A DNA stretch of 64,000 nucleotides from Apoderus coryli (GCA_911728435.2 OU452209.1:12630869-12694868), one strand, 5' to 3'; shown: positions 31,656 through 43,195, numbered from the stretch's first letter. The notes: generated by a model not told the origin, from the sequence alone. Numbers and translations are program-made.

Positions 31656-32300
31656 CTGATGCTGTGCGCGAACTGATATTGCAAGACTGTCATTTGACCT
31701 ATCAAGAGATTGAGACAACTGTAGGCATTAGTGGGATTAGTGGGACATTCAATATTGCATAAACATTTGACTGTCAAACAAATTTGTTCGCGTTGGATCC
31801 CACACAATTTGTCAATCGCTCAAAAAAAGGCTCGTGTCGATTGGTCGAGAGAAATGCTCAAAAAATACGATCGCGGTGCTTCGAACCACGTCTATGACAT
31901 CGTGACAACCGCCAAAAGACGGATCACTCTCACCACGACAATGCGAACTCTCACACATCGGCTCAAACAACTGCATTTTTGAGCACCCAAAACATCGATT
32001 TGATGAGGCATCTGCCGTATAGTGCTGACTTGGCACCGAATGACTTCTTTTTATTCCTGTACTTAAAAAACAAACTGAGAGGTCAACGTTTTTCGACACC
32101 TGAAGATGCGGTTGCTGCACTCAGAATGCATGTTTTGGAAATACCTCAATCAGAGTGGCCAAAGTTCTTCGTCAATTAATTCAAAAGCATGCAAAAGGTG
32201 TATAGATCTTCATGGGGAATATTTTGAAAAACAATAAAGTGATTTTCCATGATTCATATTTGTTTTTGTTCTCTAATCCCGAAATATAAAAGGCCACCCT
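31656..32300 (+). pseudogene. Mariner (DD34D) transposase, internally deleted
   Basis: The sequence begins abruptly at AVRELILQDC and reads TYQEIETTVGISG, WIPHNLSIAQKKARVDWSREMLKKYDRGASNHVYDIVT. It then jumps directly to a disturbed HDNA..SHTSAQTTAFLSTQNIDLM and LAPNDFFLFLYLKNKLRGQRF. The segment with the first Asp (GDESW) is deleted. The second and third Asp positions are recognisable. The 3' end AATCCCGAAATATAAAAGGC lies at about 32277-32296 and matches the terminus of the element ending at 54686. The 5' TIR is missing. Confidence 0.8.
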
Positions 32301-32934
32301 ATCAATAAGTACGCGACGATGTCTCTATAATGTTTATAACGTTCCAGCTCAAATTAATTGAATCGTGTTGTATACTGAACGTTAAAATAATGATTACTGC
32401 ATCTTAGAATTTTCGAATACATTTCTCGAATTCCCGACTAATAATTAAGCATAGCTTAGGTACGTTGAAATCGAATTCCAATACATACACTTACATAACA
32501 GAGCAATCATCTCAAGCAGAAGGGAAACGATACAACGCATTGTCAACGACATTATTCAAGACAGAGTTATCAAATGTGTTCGGTTACGCTAATTCCATGT
32601 ACCCTAGCATGTTTCAACTCGATTTAAATGTAATGACATTACGGATTTTACGTTAATCTGTATTATCATAACAAATAGAAAGACTAGGCGTGTTGTTCTT
32701 GCTGAGAAAGGAATTGTATTAAATGGTGTGTGTTCACACAATTTCGATATTTAATTAAATTATATTACACATAGGTATAGCGCATCTCGCAGATAAACTA
32801 AGATTGTATCCCTACAGCGTGATACACGAGGTTGTGGGACTGAGTTTTGAGAACTAAATTTTGAAATTTGTGCCACTTTTAGCTAAATATTTTAAAACTG
32901 CCCTATACCCTATCTCCCCCTATTTTTGAATTCG
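32301..32934. other. No gene recognised
   Basis: No supported feature. The 63-codon frame at 32465-32656 has no recognisable family. Confidence 0.35.
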
Positions 32935-33560
32935 TTTGGTGTTTGCTCAATAACAAAAGTCGACGTTATTTATACGAATTTTACCGAAGGCTTTAGCCAC
33001 GGAATTCTGCTGCATAAGCTTTCGGAGTTTGGTTTATCTGTGAATCTTTAAACATTCCTGTCTACCGTGGTTTCAAGTCCGGTATTATCCGTGCAACATC
33101 TAGACTGCCGCAGGGTTCTGTGTTGTGTCCCCTCTTATTTATTTGTTTTATTAATGACAATGTTAATGGCCTGAAATGTCACTCCCTATTCTTTGCTGAT
33201 GATTTTAAGGTTTATTCACTGATTACCTTAACTTTTGACGAAATACAAAGCATTTTGGGTCACCTAAAACTCTTATTTTGCAGTATAATCCTCTGTTCGA
33301 TCGGAATTGGAATATACTCTGTTGTCTGGAGTCCTAGTTACGCGTTGCACTCGAATATTTTAAAGAGGAGTCAGAGAAGATTTGGTGAATATGGTGGAAT
33401 TTACACAAATAGTATTTGTTGTTTAAACCATTCTTATTTTAACTTTGTTTATTTTTTCTGGTTGTAATCATTCATAATTTTGATAGGTTATGTATTTATG
33501 TTAATTTTATCTTATTTATATATATTTAATTTTATTTACAAAAGAAAAATAAAAAAAAAA
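32935..33560 (+). pseudogene. LINE RT relic
   Basis: Reading with frame changes gives VDVIYTNFTEGFSHGILLHKL (RT motif A with the catalytic Asp changed to Asn), LPQGSVLCPLLFICFINDNVNGL, SLFFADDFKVYS (intact FADD) and VVWSPSYALHSNILKRSQRRF. Large internal deletions separate these blocks. The sequence style is closest to the LINEs at 14491 and 39764. The frame ends near 33467. Confidence 0.7.
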
Positions 33561-33747
33561 TGGGTTTCAGATTGTTCTTCAAAAACAAATAAATTATTAA
33601 ATTGAAGTGCAGTTCTCGGATGTGCTGGTTCTATTGTTTTTTATTTTTTCGCAAGGACTGAGAATGAGGTTGTAGAACTTAATAATAATAATAATATTAT
33701 TATTTTTTTTTCTGAAGTAATCCATCTATCGAGGAGTGAATGTTACT

Positions 33748-33812
33748 ATTTGGATAAAACGACATCTACTCCACACAATCATTTTGTGGAGTAGACGTCG
33801 TTTTATCCAAAT
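33748..33812. repeat. 28-bp palindrome
   Basis: Arms 33748-33775 and 33785-33812 are inverted copies with one mismatch around a 9-base loop; the arm begins ATTTGGATAAAACGAC. AT-rich (AAT)n DNA lies on both sides. It may be the joined ends of a decayed DNA element. Confidence 0.9.
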
Positions 33813-33839
33813 AATAATAATATTAATATGTTTATTTGC

Positions 33840-34520
33840 AGTTCAGAATAGTATATTCTGTAACAAGTGAGGAATGTGGCATATTCTGAACAAGTGGAAA
33901 CTTGTCATCCGAGCCGATAGGCGAGGGTGACGGTCCACGAGTTCAGAATAGCTGATTCCTCACGTGTTACAGACTATACTTTTTCTACGACTGTAACTTA
34001 ATTCCCTAATCTCAGGAGGAGTACCAATTATAGCTCTTCTTCGCTAGATATTATATTGAAACAGTTCTATAACAATTTATATAGGTAGGTACTTTTAAAA
34101 CTTCAAAACCAAGATAATATAATTAATAACTTACCTCAATGTGTATAAGTAGATATCTGATAAATAACATAAATAAAGAATTACACATAAGAGACTTTCA
34201 AATAATGACATATATGTCAAACAAATTCCACAATTTGTCCTTCTGTCAAAACTTAAATGTAAACACTTAAAAAAACTGCAATAAGATATTATATTGAAAA
34301 GTGAAACAGTTTATATATAGATTTTCAATATATCTGACCCATTTCTAGAGATACGAATATTAATTAATTACGCTAAAACACCGTTGTGTAATTATAAATT
34401 CCTCTAAAGTTATGGGCAACCCTTAATACGTCATTCTGTAACACTATTACGGAATATTCAATATTCTATAACAGTTATTGACATCAGAATATCTATATTC
34501 TAAAACAGTCGTCGAAAAAA
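33840..34520. repeat. Cluster of inverted TATTCTGTAACA-type repeats
   Basis: Arms 33850-33875 and 33955-33980 are inverted copies with few mismatches. TTCAGAATA occurs at 33842 and 33942, and its inverse at 33890. Further TATTCTGTAACA-like copies occur at 34433, 34462 and 34497. The middle contains GAGCCGATAGGCGAGGGTGACGG. This looks like a foldback-type non-autonomous DNA element, but ends and a target duplication were not identified. Confidence 0.5.
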
Positions 34521-34619
34521 TAAATTACAATACCGTACTTAATTTTATCTTAAACATAGAGCTACAAAATGGTCTAGATGGCAGTAAGACTGATTTCAAA
34601 ATCTAGGCCAGAGAAAGAA

Positions 34620-35020
34620 AAACATAAGTAGTTATATTATTTACAAAATAATAATAAAAAAAAACATGTATAAGTAATATATCATTCTTGTAGCTCCCTA
34701 TCACATTTAACAGAGAAAGAAACTATTGACAATATAACAATATTATAAAAATAATAACACATAATAACAATAATAATCAAAACAAAAAATTAAAAATCAG
34801 AAAAAAAAAATAAAATAAATCAGAGCGGATTAAGTATAATATTACGGAGTTTTTTTTTAAAGGAAAAGATACTTAGGCATTTCAGGTTATCTGGTATATT
34901 ATTATAAATTTTGCAAATCTGGTATGAAAAGGACCGTTCGAAACCCGAAGTTTTATGTGCTGGGGGAGACAGAAGATTTCTAAATATGCAAGGTACCAAC
35001 GCGCTATTATATAATTATAA
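34620..35020 (-). pseudogene. LINE C-terminal and 3' tail relic
   Basis: On the minus strand the sequence reads FRNLLSPPAHKTSGFERSFS, then YNNIPDNLKCLSIFSF. This matches the style of the C-terminus of the LINE at 3090-4784 (FEGSFSYMASLLLNK). An A/T-rich 3' part with ATT repeats follows towards 34620. No catalytic part remains. Confidence 0.55.
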
Positions 35021-35500
35021 TTATATAAATTACTCAATTTGTGGACTAGACTCGTTTTATTAAAGTAAAATAATTTCTCGGATTTAGAAACATATGAGCA
35101 TGATAAGCCAACTTAATAATTAATTCTATACAGTGACTGATTCGACAAAATGAAATTTTTAAGTCAATCACAGCAGATATATATAGGTGATTTGTATCAA
35201 TAATTGTTTCTAACACCTCATGGGTAACACAAGCTTTATTAGTTTCTTGGGTGAGTTAGTTTATACGCATTTATCTCTGTCTTTATATTTATTTGTCACT
35301 ATAGAGTTTTGTTTCCAACAGTAACTTTTCTTAAAGTTTTTGTTGGCGTTAAAGGATTACCTTTTAAAGTTTTGAAAGTTCAGCTGTTATTCTTTGGGTG
35401 CTGTTGTCCTTTTCTGTGCTATTTACCTGTAGGATAATACATATGGGATAATATAGAAATTATCCGCATGCAAATTGTTTGGTTTTTAATCATTACAAAA

Positions 35501-35533
35501 CTGCGACGTTTCACAAGCTTGCTTTATCGGCAC
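35501..35533 (-). other. Hammerhead-like relic (Penelope-style motif)
   Basis: On the minus strand the order is TGC, CCGATAA, AAGCAAGCTTG, TGAAAC, GTC, GCA. This matches the hammerhead layout (CTGATGA, stem II, GAAAC, GTC) with two changes in the invariant box and no stem III. The copy in unit 2 is at 44697-44729. I regard it as a decayed or lineage-variant motif only. Confidence 0.3.
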
Positions 35534-36483
35534 TTCTTCAAACATTTGTTTATTTAAGATTTGTGGAAAAATTAGAACTATAAGAAATACAAAATGTCTA
35601 GCTGTTTACTATTAATAATAATAATGAAAATTATTATAATTTTGTGGCGTAGCGCACAAATAATAATAATAATCATGGTACCTGATGTCTGATGAACCTA
35701 GGCAAATCGTTCGTCGTCTTAAATCTAGTTATTTAAAGCTCCCAAATTCGAAAATTGTAGGTCATTTGTATCCATTGCCTCCAACGATGTTTCTTCAGAG
35801 TATTATAATAATAATAGTTACTCATTATAATTTTGATCTAGTTAGGGACATTTAAGCTCCCTAATTCAAGCAACAACGCTGCTAAATTTCAAAGAAATCG
35901 GTAATGAAATATTTGACTTACACAAAAAAAAACTTTTACACCTTGTATCTTGGAGAAACAATGCATTTCCGGACATATGTTTATGGGAACTTGTTTTCGT
36001 AAAATGACCTGAGAAATAATCCTGTTAAATATTGCCGCGTCTTTTTTAGCCACCCTGATTTCATGGCGTCTCTAATGATGCTGCAGCTTCGATATTCGCC
36101 AGGCATGATCTTGAGTACCTTTCTCTGTTCCCACAAAATTAAGAAAACCTTAAACAGTTGCCCTTGTACAAGTATCATAAATTAATGATTTCGAGGATTG
36201 GAAGATGCATGAGCATACGTATCTTCTAATAACGTTGTATTAAAACGGACGAGCAATGGAATTTACTGTTGTCCGGCCCTGTGGCTATGTCTGAGTTTTA
36301 TGGTTTATATTAGTTTGGGAATATTATTTAAGTAGATTGTACACAAATGTTCTAAACTCAGTCATAAAATTCAAGGGTATGTTTTCTATTTATCTTATCT
36401 TCCTTTGATATGGGTTTTACAACATCTACAAGTATTATCTTTGCCTAAACGAATTGTTAGGTACCTAAAAAAAAAACAACCTT

Positions 36484-36905
36484 GAGAGAGAGATGTTTTT
36501 GGCGACACCTAGCGTGAACAGGCAATATGCCGGGTGAAACACAGTTCACAAACGATGGCCGGACAAGAAGTAACAACTCCATTATATCCTATTGCCAACA
36601 CTAGATGCGCCCGAATCCCCAAGCAGGGAGGCTCTATTTAAGAATTGCTTGTTACATAAAGCAACAAGACTTTAAGTTATGTTGGAAATTTGTTTCACAC
36701 TACCTTCTACCACTAAACTTAAGAATCAATTCTCGTGCTAGTATAAGCTCTTTGTAAATGTTGGAAATTTGGGTCACACTGCCTGCCGATCACCACTGAT
36801 GAGTCGTGGATCGACGAAACGGCCGTCTGGTGAAAGCATGGTAGTGTGAAACAAATTTCCAACATAACTTAAAATCTTGTTGCTTTATGTAACAAGCAAT
36901 TCTTA
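36484..36905 (+). mobile_element. 422-bp insertion with a hammerhead ribozyme and 66-bp inverted arms
   Basis: AAAACAACCTT flanks both sides (36473-36483 and 36906-36916), an 11-bp target duplication. Inside are about 155 bp of unique sequence, an arm at 36639-36704, about 135 bp of core, and an inverted arm at 36840-36905 with one mismatch. A third, direct partial copy of the arm lies at 36757-36783. The core holds the ribozyme. RepB copy 1 near 20395 lacks this insertion, giving an approximate empty-site comparison. Variable target duplications, inverted partial terminal copies and hammerheads are known in Penelope-like elements, so a non-autonomous relative is the best guess. Confidence 0.85.
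36791..36832 (+). ncRNA. Type I hammerhead ribozyme, copy 1
   Basis: Every conserved part is present: stem I CACCA (36791-36795) with TGGTG (36828-36832), CTGATGA (36796-36802), stem II GTCG/CGAC (36803-36806 and 36812-36815) with loop TGGAT, GAAA (36816-36819), stem III within the self-complementary ACGGCCGT (36819-36826), and cleavage after GTC at 36827. A second stem I helix (TGC/GCA) follows beyond an internal loop. A further pairing of about 25 bases (36757-36781 with 36842-36867) extends it. Stem III is too short for a stable monomer but would pair perfectly between two copies, as known for minimal hammerheads of Penelope-like elements and retrozymes. It should self-cleave the element's RNA. 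Confidence 0.9.
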
Positions 36906-38469
36906 AAAACAACCTTTTTTATTATTCGAAGAATGACATGTTGGAAATACCGGGTGGTCTAAACACTCAAAACCATCGATATATCTTCATGCAACATTTT
37001 TTATTATATACAAAAAGCTAGTTGGAAGGCGTCACGGTTTCCCATATCAAAATAATATATATAACGGGCGCATAAAAAATTATGGGTTTTTGTCCAGTCG
37101 CGTACTCCAAACTTAAGAATCTTTATTAAAGTCGACATACAAATAAAAATGTATCTTATTTTGTAATGTTCTCACCCTGTAAATGTATTTGGGTATATAT
37201 TGTAAATACCTTTTTTTTTCTGATTGGTTTATTTTTATTTTGTATTGCCTACAATGTAACTTTTATGAGGCAATTCTGGAAAGGCAAAAGGACTTTGAGA
37301 TTAGAATGGTTCTAGCCTTGATTGAGTAACGTCGTGCTTTCTCTAGTTGTAAAAAGGTTAAATGAAATATTTTAATTTGTTTTTGGACTTGGTATAATTT
37401 TCAGTCAAGAATTATTTTCTAGTTTTTTTTCATGTTTTAAAGTATCTGTATAAAGACTGAGTCCATTGCTTTCTCATTCTGAAGTAGTAAATTGTATAAA
37501 GTTCCGTAAGTTTTGATATTCTTTTAATTGAAGGCCTTTTTGTTTAATCAGTTTTTATTATATAAAGTTTAAAGTTATTTCTTTTAGTAATTGAAATAAA
37601 TTCCGTTTTCAATAGTATATTAAAGTTTCGTATTATTATTAATTAATATAATTATTCAATATTATATTAATTTTCCTATTTTTAAGTAGTACAAGTAATA
37701 ACTACGATTTTCTTCTAAATTTCCATTATCGCTTAATTGTTATTCTCTTTCTTTAATTTATACATATTTATTTCTTGTTGTTATTCATTTTCTTTAATTA
37801 GTTTTAATTATTCAATTAGTTGATTTTAGCCCACAAACTTTGTGTTTTATTTCTAATAAAGTTTTCGATAAATTATTGACAAAAGGGTCAACCAATTAAA
37901 TATTTTCTTTTAAATAAAAGTGATTCAAGATTATAATGGTAAGTAATTTTGCATTACTTCAATACAGATTAATAAAGCTTATTTTAGTTGTTTGTTTGTT
38001 TCATATAATAATTTGATTCTGTTATTATTCAAGATGATATTCTTTGTTTGTTCTTCTTTATTTGAAACCGCTCGTAAAACTTGAAGCGAACCCGTAACAA
38101 TTTGAATAGCATATTGGGGTTCATTCGGATTGAGCTATAACATTAGTATTAGTAGTAGTACATAACACCCGCTAATTCCGAAATGGTTACAACGTTATTA
38201 ATAACGCATACGTATTTATCGACACAGAATAACTATTGTTCGAACCCTGAGGAGCCTCACATTACCAATGACATTTTGTGAGTGATGTCTATGATATGGC
38301 CAGTGAGATACATTTCTACAAACATTATAAATAATATAAAACACAATGTTATAATAATCTCCCAATGAAAATCCGGACCGATAGTACTAAAAGTTACAGA
38401 AACCTAGGCATAGAATAAACTGGTTTTTCTTATAATTTGTTTAGAACCCACCAGTATCATCCCTATTAT

Positions 38470-38660
38470 ATTAAAAAAATAGTATATCATTATTAATCGG
38501 CCATAAAAAGTTGGTTATCATCGATCTATACCGCTCTCCATTTACAGTAACGGTGTTACCATCATCATTTTGAAAGAAGTACGGACCGATGATGCCACCA
38601 GTCCAAAAACCAGACCAAACTGTCAATTTAGGTGAATATAAGGGTTTTTCACGAATAATT
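38470..38660 (-). pseudogene. DUF4817-type transposase relic D
   Basis: The minus strand reads LTVWSGFWTGGIIGPYFFQ, then NDDGNTVTVNGERYRSMITN and FLWP. This is the block between the first and second catalytic Asp in this family, and relic A shows a variant of it (GGVIGPFFFENA). Neither Asp is included. Unit 2 counterpart: 47667-47857. Confidence 0.65.
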
Positions 38661-39763
38661 TACGAGTATGAGCGTTTGCAGTATGAGACGCAGTCCAGCA
38701 ACAACTAGTGGGAAAGAAAAATCCGCATTACAATGTACTACATTTTCAAATTATGATTGACCAATATAATAAAGGCATTTAAAGACAGTCGTAGATAAAA
38801 TAAATTTTTGTTATTTGTTAAGCACACCTCGTAAGTCGTAAGGAATTTTCATCTATCCACATCAAATCAATTTTAGTAATGAATAATATCCTAAAAAACT
38901 TATGAGAGAACACATATTTTTCCCTCAAAGTTACACCAATTCTCTATTGGATTCTATCACTGCTTGGCAATCTTTTTATGATTCAATTTCGCTAGAATTG
39001 GCAAATACAATCAATGACTTAAAGAAGTGGATTGCTCTTCCATGTGGAAAATACAAATTAAATTTTATGTAGTCGATTCAGACGATTACACGAAAAATCA
39101 TTTTAACCAGTTAATTGGCTATCAGACAACGTCGCCTGTTTAAATTTCACTATAATTTATAGTGACAATTTAAGACCAGAGTAATTGGGAATTACCACGG
39201 TAAATTAATTTTATGCAGATTGTTGCTTTCCGTTAGTTGCTACAATAGCTGCACTAAATTACACAATAGGAAATACACAGGCTTCATTTGCATCGGTGGA
39301 ATTGAAGTATAAATCAAAAAATTATGAATCCGTTATTGTTTCTGGAGATTAAAGTATCACAAACTCTCATGAACTTAAATCCAGTTATTCTGATCCAGTA
39401 CAAAAATTAAAAATTTCTCAATATCCAAACTATGTCATGGAAAGAAGTAATATTAATAATAATAATTCAGTACATCAGTTTGTACATTGGCACTTCAGAC
39501 TTCACAAAGTTTAAAATCTAGTAAGATCCAAATCGGGATCTACATATAGGTAATATGTTAAAATAAAACAGAAAACTTGCACAGTGCATTTACATTTAAA
39601 AAAATACTGAGTAATGTTGACGTATACAAAAGTTAAAGAGCTGAGCAATGGTCAACGAACTCATCAACTGAGTAGAAACAGTTGGTAATCAAAAAAGATT
39701 TGAGTTTCCTCTTGAAGATGCTCAACGCCTGCTCAGATCTAATGAACCGTGGTAGAATGTTAT
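38661..39763. other. Unassigned DNA with one short open segment
   Basis: The frame around 38902-39069 reads REHIFFPQSYTNSLLDSITA, then WQSFYDSISLELANTINDLK, and stops. It looks protein-like but I cannot assign it. The rest shows no gene. Unit 2 counterpart: 47858-48960. Confidence 0.3.
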
Positions 39764-41316
39764 AATAATAATAATCTCTTTATTGTCTAACAGGTATTTC
39801 TACCCAATAACAAGACAAAATCTTACATAAACAAAAACAATTGCCTAACATTAGCATACAAAAATACCCAACTTAGAACTAACATAAAACTAACTGAAAA
39901 ATAGAAAAAAGGAAATACACGCACCAAAACGAAAGAAAATTGGGAGGATTACAAGAACAATTAATAATAACAATAAATAATTAACACATGAACATAATTC
40001 ATCAACACAAATCCAAATCAGTATCCCACAAACATGTCTCTAAACTTTTCTTAAAAGAACCAAGCGATACATTAAAAAAATCAACGTTTTCATTAATAAC
40101 TAATCGGTTGCTGTACTTACACGCCCGAAATAGCGGTGCTTAGATTCATAATTAGAACGAATCTGTGGCACCCAAAATAAACTAGCGCTTCTAGACAGAA
40201 CCCTAGGGACACGAAACCATAGCTGCTGAAGCAACCGAGGACAATCCAACATATTGTTGACCAACTTAAAAAGAAAGATCTCAGACGCGAAGATGCGTCT
40301 CTCGGCTAACGGCCGTAATTCGAACTTTGTCAGTAACAGGTCGTGATCACACCCACGAGGAGGAAAATATCCATCAATTTTAAATGACAAATATTTTCAA
40401 AACTTACGTTGGATACTCTCCAATCTTCTGTATATGAACACGGTAGATCGGCGACCAAATGATTGTAGCGAATTCCAAAATAGACACAACGAAGGCGAAA
40501 TAGAGACTTTTCAGGCAGTCCATGTTGTTGAGTTCTCTGGTCTGTCTAAAAATAAATCCTAACATTCGCAAAGCATTAGCAGAAACTTGCTCAATGTGGT
40601 AGTTGAAAGATAAATCACCATCCAAGTATACACCAAGATCTTTGATTAAAGCGCAGCGTTCCAAATTTGACTTATCGATGGTGTAGTTTCGCAAAAACGG
40701 ATCTTGACGTCTTGTAAATGTCACCGACTTACAATTGTTCAGATTTAGAGGAAGTCTATTTAGAAAACACCATTCTGAGAGCCGACACAGATCTGTTTGA
40801 AGCTGTGCGCAATTGTTCTCACAAACAACAGTGATATAAAATTTTAAATCAGACGCAAACAACAAATAATTGCTATTGAAACCAGAGCCAATATCGTTTA
40901 CGAATATTGCAACGAGAAGAGGAGCCAACGTACGGCCCTGCGGAGTTCCACTTGAGGCTGTGAATGAATTTGAACTGAATCCATTGTATTCAACAAATTG
41001 TTGCCTTGCTCCCAGATAGGACTGAAAAAAAGATATCAGATTCCTGCCGAAGCCAATGTCGCACATCTTCTGTTGAATCAGGGAATGAGCAATCTTATCG
41101 AACGCCTTGGAAAAGTCAGTATAGATTGCGTCGACTTGCAAACCTCGACCGACAGCTGGAATTACATCCTGCAGGAAAGTGGTTAGATTGGTCACCGTAG
41201 AACGACCCTTAATGAACCCATGTTGCTGGTAAACTAGCCTACGTTTTATTTGCCCAAATAATTTATTGTGCAGAGCAATTTCAAAAACCTTTGCGAAATT
41301 AGGAAGAATTGATTAT
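39764..41316 (-). mobile_element. LINE with altered RT box (FASD), unit 1
   Basis: This is a minus-strand LINE, 5'-truncated at about 41316. It reads ILPNFAKVFEIALHNKLF and YQQHGFIKGRST before the RT core. Motif A is AIYTDFSKAFDK, then SSGTPQGRTLAPLLVAIFVNDI. The catalytic box is FASD instead of F/YADD (113-116 of the frame at 40404-41195), which should abolish polymerase activity. The thumb and LEFATIIWSPIYRVHIQKI follow. A frameshift near 40395 moves the C-terminus into another frame (40100-40390). The 3' end is a (TTA)n tail at 39764. The unit 2 copy is the same apart from a C/T change. Confidence 0.85.
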
Positions 41317-41504
41317 AATAATATAAGCGCGCCTCATGCCGAGGCCTAGGCAGAAGGAGTTGGATGTGAGTTGAATGTGTTTACAAACAAAAACAGTTGA
41401 TTATGATACAGACTGACACTTTTTCATTAAGCGGTGCTTATTTTACCGTTAATAGTTGTAAAATTGTCAGTTGAAGTAAACAATTGTTTTATTTTATATT
41501 TAAA
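41317..41504. other. Short flank between LINE and Tc1 fragment
   Basis: No gene was recognised. It is probably the 5' untranslated part of the Tc1 fragment that follows. Confidence 0.3.
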
Positions 41505-41636
41505 ATGCCTTATGTGGGGTTATCCGACATCCAAAGGGGAAGAGTAGCTGCTGTGGACGAGCAAGGTATGCCACAGAGGGAGATCGCAATGATTGTAGAT
41601 GTTTCACAAGGGGTCGTTTCGAAAACTTTTTTTTAG
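41505..41636 (+). pseudogene. Tc1-like transposase N-terminus
   Basis: A 43-codon frame reads MPYVGLSDIQRGRVAAVDEQ, GMPQREIAMIVDVSQGVVSK, then a stop. This is the first helix-turn-helix of Tc1-family transposases. It is the N-terminal counterpart of the relic at 6840-7452. The catalytic domain is missing. Unit 2 counterpart: 50702-50833. Confidence 0.75.
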
Positions 41637-41999
41637 AGCTACAAACTTTCAAAAGTAGGCCGAGGAAAAGTAGGCATGGAATATCAGGATAGATTTCTAG
41701 CCCAAATCGTATATGAAAAGCAGCATGTAGTAGTCATTTGGAAAAATATAAAAGGTGATTCTTTTAAGCCGCGCTCGCCTTCCCGTCCGCAATGACTATT
41801 CTGCAAAATTCGCGAATGCACAGCTCGGACGCAGGGTGGACGCGCCTTTACGTGTCAAAATTAGATCTATAGGAATAGCCTATAAATGACAACCAATCTG
41901 AGGTGAGCAGTCGTTGCAAATTAGGTTGTTTACGTATTCGATTAACCTATAAATTATACCCAAAATGACTTAATTTACATCACTTTTACAGAGCGAAAT

Positions 42000-42490
42000 G
42001 ATGAATCTTCTCCACAACACTGAGCTTACTACAACAACGTTGAGACCTGTCCATCAAGCAGCTGCTGATCAGCCTGGATGTTCCCATTGGAATATACAGC
42101 AAACAGTAGAAGTCCGTGTTTTCAACTAATTCAACGGGAATACAAAAAACCAAGAATCTTCCGAAGAAAAGTCATGTCTTCGCAACACCGAAAAAGAAGA
42201 CATAACTCCTGCAAAAATTTTAGACTTAATATGCCCAGTCCCCAAGATTACACACATTGCCAAGAGGAAACTGCAGAGCAGTAGGGATAGAAAACCAGGT
42301 TACAACAAGCATAAAGAATGAAAATAAATGCAGGAACAAAAGTCAGGTGGAAAAAAAAACACCACCACACCATAGAAGAATGGGAAGAGACTGATTGTGC
42401 TGGCTGTGGGGAGAATTTTAACATCACAAACAAGGCAGATGATTGGATTCAATGTAGGTATTCGAAGTTCCCGATAGCTCAATGAATCAT
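42000..42490 (+). pseudogene. Pogo-like transposase C-terminus
   Basis: With frame changes the region reads EKEDITPAKILDLICPVPKI, AKRKLQSSRDRKPGY, then EEWEETDCAGCGENFNITNK and DDWIQCRYSKF. A serine/proline-rich linker with an ITP..I...PVPK motif, a basic stretch and a terminal CxxC...W.QC zinc motif is the usual tail of pogo/Tigger-type transposases in insects. The last zinc ligands (W.HE.C) are lost. No catalytic domain remains. Unit 2 counterpart: 51197-51687. Confidence 0.6.
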
Positions 42491-42766
42491 ACTTAAAATA
42501 TGAAAATATGCGCGAAAGATATGGAAGAAAGGCATCCAACAACTGTTCATCTCTCCCATAGTGGTCCATCTATACCGCATATAAAGGGAAAGTTTTATAA
42601 CGAATTTCTTATAATTTTATATATTTTTGTATATAGTTACCATTAGTATATATTTATTAAAATGTTTGTAATGTCAACTCTTTTATTTCAACCGATCGAT
42701 TCTTAAAGAATTTGTAGTCAAATCTAAAAAGGAGGTCCATCTCTTCCGGAGTTACCCTACCTTGTA

Positions 42767-43096
42767 AGAGGGTTGCCTTTTATATTTCGGGATTTGGTAA
42801 CCCTGGTGTTGCAATCTGGCAACTGACAGCTCTATCGTAAAGTTGGACATTTTTGAGGTTACACGTACTCAGAACGTTTTGACATACGAGCGCTATTTGT
42901 GTTGTTTACAGTAACTTAAAAGATTCATCTCGGCCCAAAATGGAATTAAATCGTGAACATTTTCGTGCGATTATTTTATACAACTTTCGACATCAATTAA
43001 CTCAGCAACAGTGCATGGATGAACTTAATTCAATTTTTGGCGATGAAGCTCCATCAAGGACCAGTGTTTATCGATGATGTAACGAAGTTACTAAAT
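42767..43096 (+). pseudogene. Mariner (DD34D) 5' part, interrupted by an LTR element
   Basis: The 5' TIR begins at 42767 after TA, with GAGGGTTGCCTTTTATATTT, the inverse of the 3' end at 54659-54686. The start codon at 42940 opens MELNREHFRAIILYNFRHQL and FGDEAPSRTSVYR, the mariner N-terminal helix-turn-helix. The next codon, normally Trp, is TGA (43075). Mariner sequence stops at 43096, where an LTR begins. The rest of a mariner of the same family starts near 53750. Unit 2 counterpart: 51964-52293. Confidence 0.75.
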
Positions 43097-43195
43097 TGTA
43101 TATATTTTATTATTTGCCCCGGCCGACTTAACGACATAGTGGGTATTTGCTCCGTCCTGCTAGCGTTCATAACAGGCCCCACTCCCGCGGTGGGG

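Larger units (their letters stand above)
36244..38140 (-). repeat. RepB, copy 2 (contains the 422-bp ribozyme insert)
   Basis: This is inverted relative to 19350-20680. Homology is interrupted by the insert at 36484-36905 and is otherwise spread over the whole length. The single-copy versions of the two palindrome arms of copy 1 lie near 37940-38065. No coding function is supported. Unit 2 counterpart: 45441-47337. Confidence 0.65.

Noticed and set aside
35701..35730. GTCTGATGAACC..TCGTCGTC as a second hammerhead in the duplicated unit
   Set aside because: CTGATGA is present but there is no GAAAC or closing stem I in the required places.
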